Assembly: GCF_003573695.1 (NCBI RefSeq)
Contig: NC_039362.1
Location: forward strand, 109,905,120-109,969,119
From: Papaver somniferum
Lineage: Eukaryota > Streptophyta > Magnoliopsida > Ranunculales > Papaveraceae
Reading direction: 5' to 3'
Length of the DNA stretch: 64,000 bases
Shown: one piece after another, positions 48,136-60,404 of the stretch
Layout: every line of letters begins with the position of its first letter
How positions within the stretch are numbered: position 1 is the stretch's first letter
Program-made: the position numbers and the translations under genes
The notes under the pieces: model-generated
Databases searched by the model: none
What the model was told of the DNA's origin: nothing
Seen by the model: the letters and a program-made list of their open reading frames with translations, nothing else

Positions 48136-48192
48136 CTTGTGAAATTGTGAGATTGCAACCGAGAGAATGATCTCCCACTGTGGTCGCCAATC

Positions 48193-51100
48193 TGTGGATG
48201 GGGAAAAACGATTTGCTGGTTTTTAAGGAATTGAGGAGACGATCGTACGGAGGAGACTCCTCGAACCGAGCGAAATGTTAAACCTCACACAGATACAGCA
48301 CTGCAAAGGGGGTGGTTTAGATTCGAGAGATCAATCTGTAGTACTCCGGCCAAATCAAGACAATGACCGTTCCAGAGTAAATTCGGTCACAAGAGAGGAT
48401 GGGTTGATCTGTAGGAGGGAAGCTGGGAAATGTGTGGAATCAATGGTAATCAAAGATTGTGGGTGTGTGAATTCTGAATATGATAAGCTCTGAATGATTG
48501 AAATTTCTCAATTGAAGTAGTTGCTCAATTGATGAGTTGATGATCTCGTGTTGTCGATGAGACGTGAGATTGACGATACTGTTGATGCTGATTCAATCAT
48601 GATTCAGAGACTTATTTATATTGTTGGAATTGTAGACACCATTATCCCATGAAGTGTGACAGTTGATGAAACAAGGAGTGGGGAAGTGGAGATCGTGTTT
48701 GAAACCAGTTGCTCAACGTGTGGATACTTGGTCGATTTTCCACCCACTACCTCGTGAATTCCTTCAACTGATTTCACGACTTGCTCACATTCCATCGTGT
48801 GTTTGAACACACGTGCTGTAGACCGCCAACCAAAATCCTAAGTGATATCCCCCAAAGTGACACGATTGACGTCTCATGGTTTGTTAGTCAATTTATGACT
48901 TCGTGGTTTGATGGGACGATGAGTCCATGTAGTTGTTGAGTTGAACATGATATTCTGAAACTCATGAATTGAACATGTCATGAGACAGAGGTATAATTCT
49001 TACGATGAAGTGAGCAAGTATTGCTCATTCGATGGATCGTTAATATTGATTGTTGAACCAATATTCCTTGGTTTAAGCAAATATTTATCATCTGAGCAAG
49101 TGTTGCTCATGTGATGAATTGTTGAATATTTGATCGTCTGAGCAAGTGTTGCTCATCTGATGGATTATTGGCAGCGTGACCAAATATTAATTAAAGTAAT
49201 GGTTGTTGAACCGAGCATAATTAATAAGATTAATGACCATGAGGTCGTCGTAAAATTATTAAGGTTGGAATCTGGAAGGATGATCCTTGGATTCAGAAAC
49301 CCTAATTTGATCAATTTATGATCAATTCATGGTTCGTCAGAATTTTAACCACGGGACAAAGGAGGAGCGACTACATGGGACCGTGGATCAACCATGTAGT
49401 GTCCATATTCTCACGTGAGCAAATACAAATAACTCCCGAAGAGTTGACGATTTGTTGGTGAAAGAATGATTAAATGCTGGTTTAATCATTTATTCGAAAA
49501 TGCTCGTCTGAGCCTTAAGTGAGAAAACCTAATTAATTATGACGGAGTGAGGGACCGACCATGGGGTCATGAAACCGGCCTTGGGTAGTCACGTGACCGC
49601 CTGACGATCACTTCATGAAAATCCAAAGTGTTTGGAAGAGTTTTGGACCTAATACGAGCAATTGTACAAATTAGGTCAAAACTGTGAAAATTGATAGGAC
49701 CGTATTCCGTGAGCCAAAGAGACAATATTGGTCCGTCAAGATAGCTTGCTCGTGTCCCCAAGGCGTCCGCGTCTCAGTCCTGAGAATTTTGATATTTTCT
49801 GGCGTGCAATTGAGCATCCATTCGAGAAAATATGCCAAATTAGGGTTTCGACGAAACTGAGGAAAACACCATGAGATGATGAAAAATAATTATAAAATAA
49901 GGAATGAGGAGGCATGGGACCGCCGTGGTCAAGGCATGGTCGGACGGTCGTGACCACGGTCCCGTGGTGCCTTTTCCTTAATTTTATAATGTTTTGATGA
50001 TTTTATGAAAAATTCATGAATTTTGAGAAATTTGATGAATTTAGGGAGTACAATGGTCACGCCCCACACTCCTTTCCTTAATTTTATATTATTTTTTATG
50101 GATTTATGGAAGTACCATGAAACCGAGGAGTTTCCTCGAGATGAAGGAAATTTGATCAGATGAGAGAATTTTCATCAAATCACGGAAAATAATAAAAATG
50201 TATTAAAAATATAAAACTGACGTGAAACTGACCACGACACGGTAGGTCGTGTGTCCGTGTTCCCAGCACCTTGGTCAATATTTTTAATTATTTATTATTT
50301 TCTTCCCTATTTTGCATAGGTTCATCGTTTCGTTGTATTTTGAAATACTCGTTCGTACGGTGACTATTAGTGCATCATCGTTGAATACACTTTCACCATT
50401 TGAATCTGGGCTTACTTAGAGGTAGCTCAGACGCCCGGTTGTTGGTTATTTATTACTAATTGTGGAATTCAGTGGAGAATAATTCACAAAACTGAGTAAT
50501 AAGATGTTTATTATTAATTCATAGGACCAGCTGAGGATTCGACTACGAATTCAGAATAATAAAGTGAGCATTACCATTCCATGGGATCGTAGATTCGACC
50601 ATAGAATAGAGTAATTAAGATTTATCTATTACCATTTATGAGACCAGTTGTGGATTCGATCATGAAATCGGAGTAATGAGATTATATAGTCTATGAGATC
50701 AAGCCGTGGATTCGATCATAGTTACAGAACAATTGTTATTGCTATTCCATGGGACCAGTCGTGGATTCGACCATAGAATAGGAGCAATTGTTATTGCCAC
50801 TCCATGGGACCAGTCGTGGATTCGACCATGGAATATGAGCAATAATAGATTATTCTGGGAATTCAGTAGTGAATGTCATGGAAGAATTAATCTTAATTAG
50901 GAATAATTAACTTTGTGGCTCTATACTAGCAGAGCAAGCTTTCTAGGAGCATTAATTATCCCGATATGAGCTTGTCGGTAAGTCATATCCTTTATATAGT
51001 CAGGGTAAACTCGTTGTTTGTTCCTGAAGACGTTATCGCTCTATACTAGCAGAGCAAGCTGTCTAGGAGCCATTCATCTCGTGATACTATATAGAAATAA

Positions 51101-51304
51101 TCACTGAAAGTGTTCAGTATTCATGAGATATGCCGTTGTCCAGTCGTGAGACTACATATCTACATGTACTCTGAGTGAAAGTACTCTCCGTTGAGAATTC
51201 GATGAGAGACCCGTGTCTCAATACTCACGTCTGATTGCTGGATCAGAGCTTCGTATAATTATGAGTTTACGATTTTATCCCTTGTCGAAAATCCACCATC
51301 TACA
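48193..51304 (-). repeat. LTR C, a B/D chimera
   Basis: 3112 bp. Its left about 2.75 kb matches LTR D almost base for base. Its right about 350 bases match LTR B (CCGATATGAGC, GCTGTCTAGGAGCCATTC, CTGAGTGAAAG, TTTTATCCCTTG). Minus TATA box at 48611-48620. Confidence 0.9.
48611..48620 (-). promoter_or_regulatory. LTR C TATA box
   Basis: Minus strand TATAAATAAG, same place as in B and D. Confidence 0.6.
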
Positions 51305-54300
51305 TTAAGTCCACTGCTTACTGAGGAAGGCTGTGTTCCTCAGTCAGCATTAAATGGTGATTTTCCGGCCATAAATAATAATACCAGTAATTGAACTTAG
51401 TCGTAAGTTGAGACGTTACCGGATTTAGAGAGCATGAGAAAACCACGACTTGATGAAGGCTTCAATGTCATGATTGGAGCGTTGTTTGATGAGCATAAAT
51501 TGGTGTAGAACCGCTGATTCGATGGTGGAACCTTGGTCGATTTAGGATTTACGGGTCCGGGACCAAGAAAGGAAATCCGCGGACGTTCGTTCGTTAGTTT
51601 AAGAAACAAACAAGATAGACCTGAGTCTAATGATAAAATTTTGTCTATGAGCTTTCACGAATTTTTTTTTTTTATTCTTTTTTAAATATGTGAGATTTCA
51701 CAAAGTGGAATAAACTCTCGTTTCATAGGTGAATGCTCGTACGAGAGAAAAGTTTTTTTTTTTTAATAGACTTGCATCTCTGTTAGTAATAAAATTTTGT
51801 TTATGAGCTTTCATGAAAATTTTATCTTCGAGCTTTCAGAAATCTTTGAAAATATACTCTCGCTTAAAAGACAGATGCTCGTGCGAGGGAGCAATATATA
51901 TAGACATCTTTTTTCAAATTTACGTGAGTTTCACGTTAAATATTTATATTTTTGTAAAATCATGTTTTGATTTTTAACAACTGTTGAAAGTAGACAATTA
52001 TATATGATGAAATAATGTCTGTATGTGAGTTTTCACAATTGTAAAATGGACGTCTGTCCAATTTTTGAAAAACCAGTGAATGTTAAAATTCATGTGGGTT
52101 GTTCACGGTTTGATGAAAATCAAGTCATGATTTTGAATAATGAATTTTGCTCGACTTTGCAGGTTTGAAGGAACGAGCAAATTTTCAAAATTTTGACGTT
52201 ATAATCACTACAGCTAGTGAAATTGTAAATAGGTAAGAGTTGGATTGTTACCGTTTCAGCGCGTTCTTATTGTTGGTATATCCATGACTCCATGTATTTC
52301 GCCTCAGATAGTGGTGACTTCTGGTTACAACCACCCTTCTGGATCTTCCGGCGAACACTCCAGAAATATCAAGTCAAACATGAAGACGTTTGAAGAGATG
52401 TTCATCCTGGGATGAATCAACCTTTCAGAGACGCTGGAAAGCTGGTACTTTGTATGTCTCTAGATCATATGTGAGTCGTCCCTTATCAGCATAAGCACCG
52501 CCGACTTCAGCAAACGAGACTATCGGCTGAAGATGAAGTTCGACTTTGTGTTGATGGTGTATCTCCTGATTCAGATGTGGATGAACGAAGAATTTCGCCA
52601 TAATTCGTCATCAGAAAATTCAGAAATTAGGTCTTCATTGAAATTGTTGTAGAATCTTCGTTCGATGTTGGATTTTCGCGGTTTACCCATGTATCCTCAT
52701 GCCCAGGAAATTTCCAAACTTTAACAAATAAGATTTTTGGGTTCCGAGCATGTTTAGGATCCGAAATCGACGAAACAGTAAACTTCCAGGAGACCTTCAG
52801 AAAAATTTCAACTGCATGTGGTCCAATGTTTTGGCCACAACTCTTCGCTCGTTTCTTCAATTGCTGTGAATTTTGGATATGTTGAAGAGGACATCCATAC
52901 TAAGATAATGAAGTACGACCCATCCAAAAATTCTTCACCAATTTCTCCCAGATCGTCGGTTTGTACAAGGCAGTGTAAAATCATCTCAGACGAGCTTTTT
53001 GTAAAACATTCATGTTGTGTCTTTAGACCATTCGCTTGTGTCTTGAAAAGTTGGTGAAGGCTTTTAATGTCATTAATTCCTTTGAGATCAGGACCCTTTG
53101 ATTGATACATGAGTATGGTGCTTGCAGCGCGATCTTGCTTATGTCAGTCGTAGAACATCACTTCTGAAACCCTGGTCACGAGACCGTAGCTGAGGTTGTT
53201 CTCTAGACGAGATGATGTAATGACCATGGTTTCATGTCCTGGTGGTAGCATTGCTTTTATGATGAATGATTAGAACATGAGAGTCTGGTGTCACGAGTCT
53301 TGGACTGTAAAACTGATCGTCATGATCAGTGGATCGTCAGTCCCCAATATTTTGTTAAATCTCTCTTTTTCGTTTCCTCTTCATCTGGCAAGACATAGAT
53401 AGAGGACTCAGGTAGAAAAATTGATGTAAAGACCCAGGTGTTCGAAGTTGGAGGTACCTTGATAAAGGACTTAGCGAAAAGACCTGGTGGACACCGATCG
53501 ACTGTGGAAGTTATGAATCCCGTCTAAGAATTGCTGCATGCATGTTGTACGCTCTGGAAGCTGTAGGAACCTCATACGACGTCGGAATTTGATGCTTGAC
53601 CCCAACTTTTGAAGCTAAGAGACTGAGTTGTCTAATGAGACAATAATTACTCAATTTGGAGTTGTAGAGGTCATCCAACGAAGCGTGCACATTTGTAATT
53701 TGTAATCCCGTACAAATTTTTCAGATTTCGTAGACCTGACGGTAAAGGTCATATCTTTCAGCTCGTATGTCCGATTGATGCACCCTTTTGGTATGTTGTA
53801 GAAGAGACATATACGAACATCTTTCTTTGAGAAAACATTGTCCCATTCCTCACCCATTGGTACGTTTTTGCAAACCCATGGCCTGAAGTGTGTTGTATCT
53901 CATTTTTAGAGGTGATGAGAACATCTTGTAGAAGACTCTGGATTATGCCCACCATTCGTGCCAGCTTTGGGAAGACTTTCATGTGATGATGTTATCAGGT
54001 CTACACATCTTTATATGAATCACTGGTTTTTAGAGAAGTCTGCTTCATATGTAACACTTCAGAGAATGATTAGTTGATGAAGCTCTGAAGATGTTGCTCC
54101 TGAGACCGTTGTTGGTGCTGAAACCATGAATGATTACACTCCAGAGATCTTTGTCGATGCTGAGATCATGGATTGTGTTCCTCTATAGATTATTGTTGAT
54201 GCTGATACCATGGTTGAAGTTGCTCCAAAGACCGAAAAGGCTAGAATCATGATTATAGATATAATCTTTGCTCCTTCATCCAGTGAGCCTTTTACATTCA

Positions 54301-55249
54301 CGAATTAGTTGATGAGTTGAGCGTCCCTAAGATGAAGGTGTACTGAGAGTTCAACTTGAATGCTCATGAAAGCATAACTTTATCATGAACTGGCTTTGTC
54401 AGTAAGTCGACGTTGTTATGGTAGATAACATCAACAGTTTTCATACTGGACGTGATTTGTAAAGAGAAGAAGTTCCTTAATCATGCATGGGCTTGTGATG
54501 TAGAGAAATCTCGTTGATGAAGTTTCATGGAATCACCTCAGGTTGCCCAGTGTATGTTGAAGGAGTTAGTTCCATCCATGTATGAATGATGTTACATCTG
54601 CTTCAGAAGTCTTATCATGGGATAATGAAGACTTATCGATTGTAGTTTACTTTGATCGTTCTAGTGTTGAATCAATGTATCATCTTTGAGATATTTGTGT
54701 TGAAGCTGTACTCTTTGATTGTGAGTACAATTTTATGGCTTCTTAGATGCTTGAGTGTTGAGGCGTATATTCCTTAAGTATCGAATGTCTTAGGGGTTTG
54801 ATCATCTCGGCCCTGGAGCATCTTCTGTTGATTCAGCATCCCTTTCGCTGCAGTAGTGGGATTCGACACTTGTTCAGACATCAGAGCTTTCTGATTTTGT
54901 GGAACACATGGACTTGCAGGAGAAACTCCCAAAGTGTTCTTTGCCATTCTTGGACATCAGTAATGAATGTTTCAGTGCTTGATTCAGAGAAACGTCAGAT
55001 TCAACCACTTGGTAAAATACTAATGTGGTGAAGATACCATTCATAACATCTTGTAGAGTTGCTAGCATAATTAAGTCCCCATGCTAGGATAGCATGTGGG
55101 CAAATGAATGACATAGAAAGGAATGAGACTTGCCTGAGTGCGGAACTCTTGATGAATGTCTATGCATCTTTTGCAGGTTCTTGGTTCAACCTCGTCAAAG
55201 TTTGAAATTCCTCAAAGTACTCTGATGATGGAATTCCGTCAAATCTTCT

Positions 55250-55990
55250 GGATCAGAACTTTCTTCGTTGGAGAGATGTGTAACCAAAGGTGTTTGCAAG
55301 TACCCATCTTTTCATCGCGGATACACGCTCGTCTGAAGGACATGTCATATCCTGGATCTTCCTGATTATGTGAAACTTGGTTGAACTTATGTTCACTTTG
55401 AGAATGATGTAGCTACATAATATCTCCGAGCGCTCCTTCAAGATCTCTGATTGAGAAGAGCATGAGTATCTTCTTGTCGAGTGATGCATGTGAATCCGAT
55501 GGTTTTCAGTGGAATGTTGTTGATGGCGGTGTCAGCATCGATCAACGTTCTTCCAAATTCGTTTCTTCTGAGATTGACTGTGATCAACAGTCCCCAGTCG
55601 TATATCTCTTGATCTGTAGCTGGAGGCTCAAGAAGTATTTTCGGAATGGACTTCTTGACACAATGTGGTTTAGTACTGTGAACATGTCTCTCCTTTGTGC
55701 CTTCGACAGATAAAGAATTCACGTTCGACCAAGGATTGAACTGCCTCTTTGATATTTGTTCAGAGAGTGTAAAGGTTCTGACTGGGAGAGATTATTGTGT
55801 ACTCCTTCAGTCCCCAGTTGAAGCTATTGTGGATCAACCTTCTCTTTGAAAATGTGCTTCAAAACTCCGCAGTCGCTTGTCGGATGATTGACGAACCTGT
55901 GGAAGTCACCTCTTCAATGGAAAAAAGGAAAGTCAGGTGCTTCTTGATCAGGAACTCTTGTGTGTTGGTCAGAGGCTTGTGCATCTTTCT
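55250..55990 (-). pseudogene. Gag-protease linker and protease remnant, interior 3
   Basis: Reading leftwards: linker HPTSDCGVLNHIFKEKVD-like sequence near 55860-55900, a frame with EAVQSLVERELLYLSK, then at 55722-55438 EIYDWGLLITVNLRRNEFGR followed by LIDADTAINNIPLKTIGFTC at about 55500-55555, and a C-terminal part with DMTCPSDERVSAMKRWVLAN at 55330-55270. This is the layout of plant gypsy retropepsin, which cuts gag and pol inside the particle. The catalytic D-T/G-G is replaced by DAD, so activity is doubtful. It is not in one frame. Confidence 0.6.
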
Positions 55991-56165
55991 TATCCTTCCT
56001 TTGTGCTTTTGAAGGATCTGAGGTATGCTTGCGCGACGGTTTGTCTTTCCGTTTGCTCCCTTCTGCAACAGTGTTTGTGGAAGGCTGGAGGTTTTACTGC
56101 TTCTTGATCATACGTCTGCTACCTCGAGTGTCTCGCGGTTCTTCAGCCTTTGTAGCTTTTGTTCT

Positions 56166-57227
56166 TTACAACAGAGCAGGCGCAGTGGTTGCTGATCTCT
56201 TCGCAGCTTCGTGAAGCTCTGAGAAAGTCTGGAATCGAAGATTCTCCAGTAGAGCTCCGTAAACCGGGAGCATGCCGTTGATGCACAAATCTACTAGTTG
56301 TTGCTCCGTGACATTTGGGTCATGACAATCCAAGGCTTGGTCTCTGAATCTTTTCACGTAGTTGTTGGGATTTTCACTGACCCTCTGAAACATTCTTCCA
56401 AGGTCAAAGAGAGTAACTTGCTCTGACACGAAAAAGTACTTCCTGTAGAAGGCGTTGATCATCTCTCCCCAATTGTTGATGGTCCCCGGTGCGATGTTGT
56501 TGTACCAGGTATATGCTCTGCCTTTCAAGGATTTTGAAAACTCCTTGAGACGAACAACATGGTTATGTTTATGCTCTCCCGAGGATTCGAGGAAACGAGA
56601 GACATGTTCTCGAGCATTGCCAGTTCCATCATACAGAGTGAAAGTTGGATAAATGTAACCTTTTGGAAGGGGAATCCTCTGCGTAGCGGGAGGATAAGGA
56701 GGTTGGTGACGATGGACATGTGATGTCTTGTCTTTTCCACGGTTTTCCAGAAGGCTCTCCACGTCTTCCCGAGTAATGAAATTCGATGATCCCTTCGCTG
56801 ATGAGTTGTCTGCAGCAGTTTTGCGGACTTCGTCGTCTTCTACTGTATGGATTAGAATTACTTCAGGATCTTCGTCTGAGGATTTCTCCTTCTCCTTTCC
56901 CTTCTCTTGAGTTTTCTCTGACATCTTGTCAGTAAGAGTTTTGAGATAATTACACAGCTCCTTCTGTATATCAGCCATGTCAGTCTGATTCTTTGCAAGA
57001 GTCTCCTGCGCTTTGATAAGATCAGCAATGATAGGTGGTGGATCTCCTCTGACTTCTTCAGGGTGTCGTCCGGACAGTGGATGACCTTCGACGTGATGAG
57101 GAGTAATGTCACCACCATCAGTGTTGGAGTTCGGAATTGTCTCCGGGATATTCTGATTGTTGTTGTTGCTAGTGCTAGCAAGGTTTGTGTTAAGATTCAT
57201 AACTGAACCTGACCTGAGATCAACCAT
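56166..57227 (-). CDS. gag: Intact Ty3/gypsy gag of array unit 3
   Basis: 353 codons from ATG at 57227, 34 bases past the primer site, to TAA at 56166-56168. It makes the structural protein of the retrotransposon particle. Residues 1-60 are N/S/T-rich, starting MVDLRSGSVMNLN. About 65-105 is a helical stretch (IKAQETLAKNQTDM). About 105-190 is charged and disordered. About 195-345 is the retrotransposon gag capsid domain (PF03732 type) with HVVRLKEFSKSLKGRAYTWY, NNWGEMINAFYRKYF, YVKRFRDQALDCHDPN and ENLRFQTFSELHEAAKRSAT. No CCHC zinc knuckle is seen before the stop. It is the only unbroken gag of the three units, so it could still make protein if transcribed. The family call is firm; expression is not known. 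Confidence 0.9.
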   Translation of the reverse strand: MVDLRSGSVMNLNTNLASTSNNNNQNIPETIPNSNTDGGDITPHHVEGHPLSGRHPEEVRGDPPPIIADLIKAQETLAKNQTDMADIQKELCNYLKTLTDKMSEKTQEKGKEKEKSSDEDPEVILIHTVEDDEVRKTAADNSSAKGSSNFITREDVESLLENRGKDKTSHVHRHQPPYPPATQRIPLPKGYIYPTFTLYDGTGNAREHVSRFLESSGEHKHNHVVRLKEFSKSLKGRAYTWYNNIAPGTINNWGEMINAFYRKYFFVSEQVTLFDLGRMFQRVSENPNNYVKRFRDQALDCHDPNVTEQQLVDLCINGMLPVYGALLENLRFQTFSELHEAAKRSATTAPALL

Positions 57228-57260
57228 CTTGTGAAATTGTGAGATTGCAACCGAGAGAAT

Positions 57261-57281
57261 GATCTCCCACTGTGGTCGCCA
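57261..57281 (-). other. Primer-binding site, unit 3 (also 48169-48189 and 40322-40342)
   Basis: The minus strand reads TGGCGACCACAGTGGGAGAT, three bases past the LTR end. It is identical in the three units. The likely primer is an Arg-type tRNA by resemblance to TGGCGACTCCACTGGGGA; this is unproven. Confidence 0.65.
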
Positions 57282-57704
57282 ATCTGTGGATGGGGAAAAA
57301 CGATTTGCTGGTTTTTAAGGAATTGAGGAGACGATCGTACGGAGGAGACTCCTCGAACCGAGCGAAATGTTAAACCTCACACAGATACAGCACTGCAAAG
57401 GGGGTGGTTTAGATTCGAGAGATCAATCTGTAGTACTCCGGCCAAAATCAAGACAATGACCGTTCCAGAGTAAATTCGGTCACAAGAGAGGATGGGTTGA
57501 TCTGTAGGAGGGAAGCTGGGAAATGTGTGGAATCAATGGTAATCAAAGATTGTGGGTGTGTGAATTCTGAATATGATAAGCTCTGAATGATTGAAATTTC
57601 TCAATTGAAAGTAGTTGCTCAATTGATGAGTTGATGATCTCGTGTTGTCGATGAGACGTGAGATTGACGATACTGTTGATGCTGATTCAATCATGATTCA
57701 GAGA

Positions 57705-57714
57705 CTTATTTATA
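57705..57714 (-). promoter_or_regulatory. LTR D TATA box
   Basis: Minus strand TATAAATAAG. As the 5'-most LTR on the minus strand, this is the one that would drive transcription into the intact gag. Confidence 0.6.
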
Positions 57715-58106
57715 TTGTTGGAATTGTAGACACCATTATCCCATGAAGTGTGACAGTTGATGAAACCAAGGAGTGGGGAAGTGGAGATCGTGTTTGAAAC
57801 CAGTTGCTCAACGTGTGGATACTTGGTCGATTTTCCACCCACTACCTCGTGAATTCCTTCAACTGATTTCACGACTTGCTCACATTCCATCGTGTGTTTG
57901 AACACACGTGCTGTAGACCGCCAAACCAAAATCCTAAGTGATATCCCCCAAAGTGACACGATTGACGTCTCATGGTTTGTTAGTCAATTTATGACTTCGT
58001 GGTTTGATGGGACGATGAGTCCATGTAGTTGTTGAGTTGAACATGATATTCTGAAACTCATGAATTGAACATGTCATGAGACAGAGGTATAATTCTTACG
58101 ATGAAG

Positions 58107-58252
58107 TGAGCAAGTATTGCTCATTCGATGGATCGTTAAATATTGATTGTTGAACCAATATTCCTTGGTTTAAGCAAATATTTATCATCTGAGCAAGTGT
58201 TGCTCATGTGATGAATTGTTGAATATTTGATCGTCTGAGCAAGTGTTGCTCA
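58107..58252. repeat. Three hairpins TGAGCAA-TTGCTCA in LTR D
   Basis: Perfect 7-base arms around GTA or GTG at 58107-58123, 58190-58206 and 58236-58252. Matching sets are in LTR B (about 41165-41315) and LTR C (about 49012-49160). Confidence 0.75.
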
Positions 58253-60404
58253 TCTGATGGATTATTGGCAGCGTGACCAGAATATTAATTAAAGTAATGG
58301 TTGTTGAACCGAGCATAATTAATAAGATTAATGACCATGAGGTCGTCGTAAAATTATTAAGGTTGGAATCTGGAAGGATGATCCTTGGATTCAGAAACCC
58401 TAATTTGATCAATTTATGATCAATTCATGGTTCGTCAGAATTTTAACCACGGGACAAAGGAGGGAGCGACTACATGGGACCGTGGATCAACCATGTAGTG
58501 TCCATATTCTCACGTGAGCAAATACAAATAACTCCCGAAGAGTTGACGATTTGTTGGTGAAAGAATGATTAAATGCTGGTTTAATCATTTATTCGAAAAT
58601 GCTCGTCTGAGCCTTAAGTGAGAAAACCTAATTAATTATGACGGAGTGAGGGACCGACCATGGGGTCATGAAACCGGCCTTGGGTAGTCACGTGACCGCC
58701 TGACGATCACTTCATGAAAATCCAAAGTGTTTGGAAGAGTTTTGGACCTAATACGAGCAATTGTACAAATTAGGTCAAAACTGTGAAAATTGATAGGACC
58801 GTATTCCGTGAGCCAAAGAGACAATATTGGTCCGTCAAGATAGCTTGCTCGTGTCCCCAAGGCGTCCGCGTCTCAGTCCTGAGAATTTTGATATTTTCTG
58901 GCGTGCAATTGAGCATCCATTCGAGAAAATATGCCAAATTAGGGTTTCGACGAAACTGAGGAAAACACCATGAGATGATGAAAAATAATTATAAAATAAG
59001 GAATGAGGAGGCATGGGACCGCCGTGGTCAAGGCATGGTCGGACGGTCGTGACCACGGTCCCGTGGTGCCTTTTCCTTAATTTTATAATGTTTTGATGAT
59101 TTTATGAAAAATTCATGAATTTTGAGAAATTTGATGAATTTAGGGAGTACAATGGTCACGCCCCACACTCCTTTCCTTAATTTTATATTATTTTTTATGG
59201 ATTTATGGAAGTACCATGAAACCGAGGAGTTTCCTCGAGATGAAGGAAATTTGATCAGATGAGAGAATTTTCATCAAATCACGGAAAATAATAAAAATGT
59301 ATTAAAAATATAAAACTGACGTGAAACTGACCACGACACGGTAGGTCGTGTGTCCGTGTTCCCAGCACCTTGGTCAATATTTTTAATTATTTATTATTTT
59401 CTTCCCTATTTTGCATAGGTTCATCGTTTCGTTGTATTTTGAAATACTCGTTCGTACGGTGACTATTAGTGCATCATCGTTGAATACACTTTCACCATTT
59501 GAATCTGGGCTTACTTAGAGGTAGCTCAGACGCCCGGTTGTTGGTTATTTATTACTAATTGTGGAATTCAGTGGAGAATAATTCACAAAACTGAGTAATA
59601 AGATGTTTATTATTAATTCATAGGACCAGCTGAGGATTCGACTACGAATTCAGAATAATAAAGTGAGCATTACCATTCCATGGGATCGTAGATTCGACCA
59701 TAGAATAAGAGTAATTAAGATTTATCTATTACCATTTATGAGACCAGTTGTGGATTCGATCATGAAATCGGAGTAATGAGATTATATAGTCTATGAGATC
59801 AAGCCGTGGATTCGATCATAGTTACAGAACAATTGTTATTGCTATTCCATGGGACCAGTCGTGGATTCGACCATAGAATAGGAGCAATTGTTATTGCCAC
59901 TCCATGGGACCAGTCGTGGATTCGACCATGGAATATGAGCAATAATAGATTATTCTGGGAATTCAGTAGTGAATGTCATGGAAGAATTAATCTTAATTAG
60001 GAATAATTAACTTTGTGGCTCTATACTAGCAGAGCAAGCTTTCTAGGAGCATTAATTATCCCGATATGTGCTTGTCGGTAAGTCATATCCTTTATATAGT
60101 CAGGGTAAACTCGTTGTTTGTTCCTGAAGACGTTATCGCTCTATACTAGCAGAGCAAGCCGTCTAGGAGCCATCCATCTCGTGATACTATATAGAAATAA
60201 TCACTGAAAGTGTTCAGTATTCATGAGATATGTCGTTGTCCAGTCGTGAGACTACATATCTACATGTACTCTGATAGAAAGTACTCTCCGTTGAGAATTC
60301 GATGAGAGACCCGTGTCTCAATACTCACGTCTGATTGCTGGATCAGAGCTTCGTATAATTATGAGTTTACGATTTTAGCCCTTGTCGAAAATCCACCATC
60401 TATA

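Larger units (their letters stand above)
43176..48192 (-). other. Interior 2 of the array, with a 0.9 kb deletion
   Basis: It is about 970 bp shorter than interiors 1 and 3. The deletion joins ATCGACGAA to GCGTGCACATT near 44640, and the new junction carries filler of about 20 bases at 44668-44689. The polypurine tract is mutated (AAGCAGTGGACTTAA on the minus strand). A hairpin lies at 43191-43215. Confidence 0.85.
51305..57284 (-). other. Interior 3 of the array
   Basis: 5980 bp, full length like interior 1, with the intact gag. It has the same mutated polypurine tract as interior 2 (AAGCAGTGGACTTAA, minus strand) and a hairpin at 51320-51344. From about 51990 to 53600 it matches interior 1 better than interior 2. 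About 51400-55200 has no recognisable protein and no RT or integrase. Confidence 0.85.
57285..60404 (-). repeat. LTR D
   Basis: 3120 bp. The outer end reads CCATCTATA against CCATCTACA in B and C. Minus TATA box at 57705-57714. It differs from C by a few substitutions and single-base indels until about 60040, then diverges more in the last 350 bases. Confidence 0.9.
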
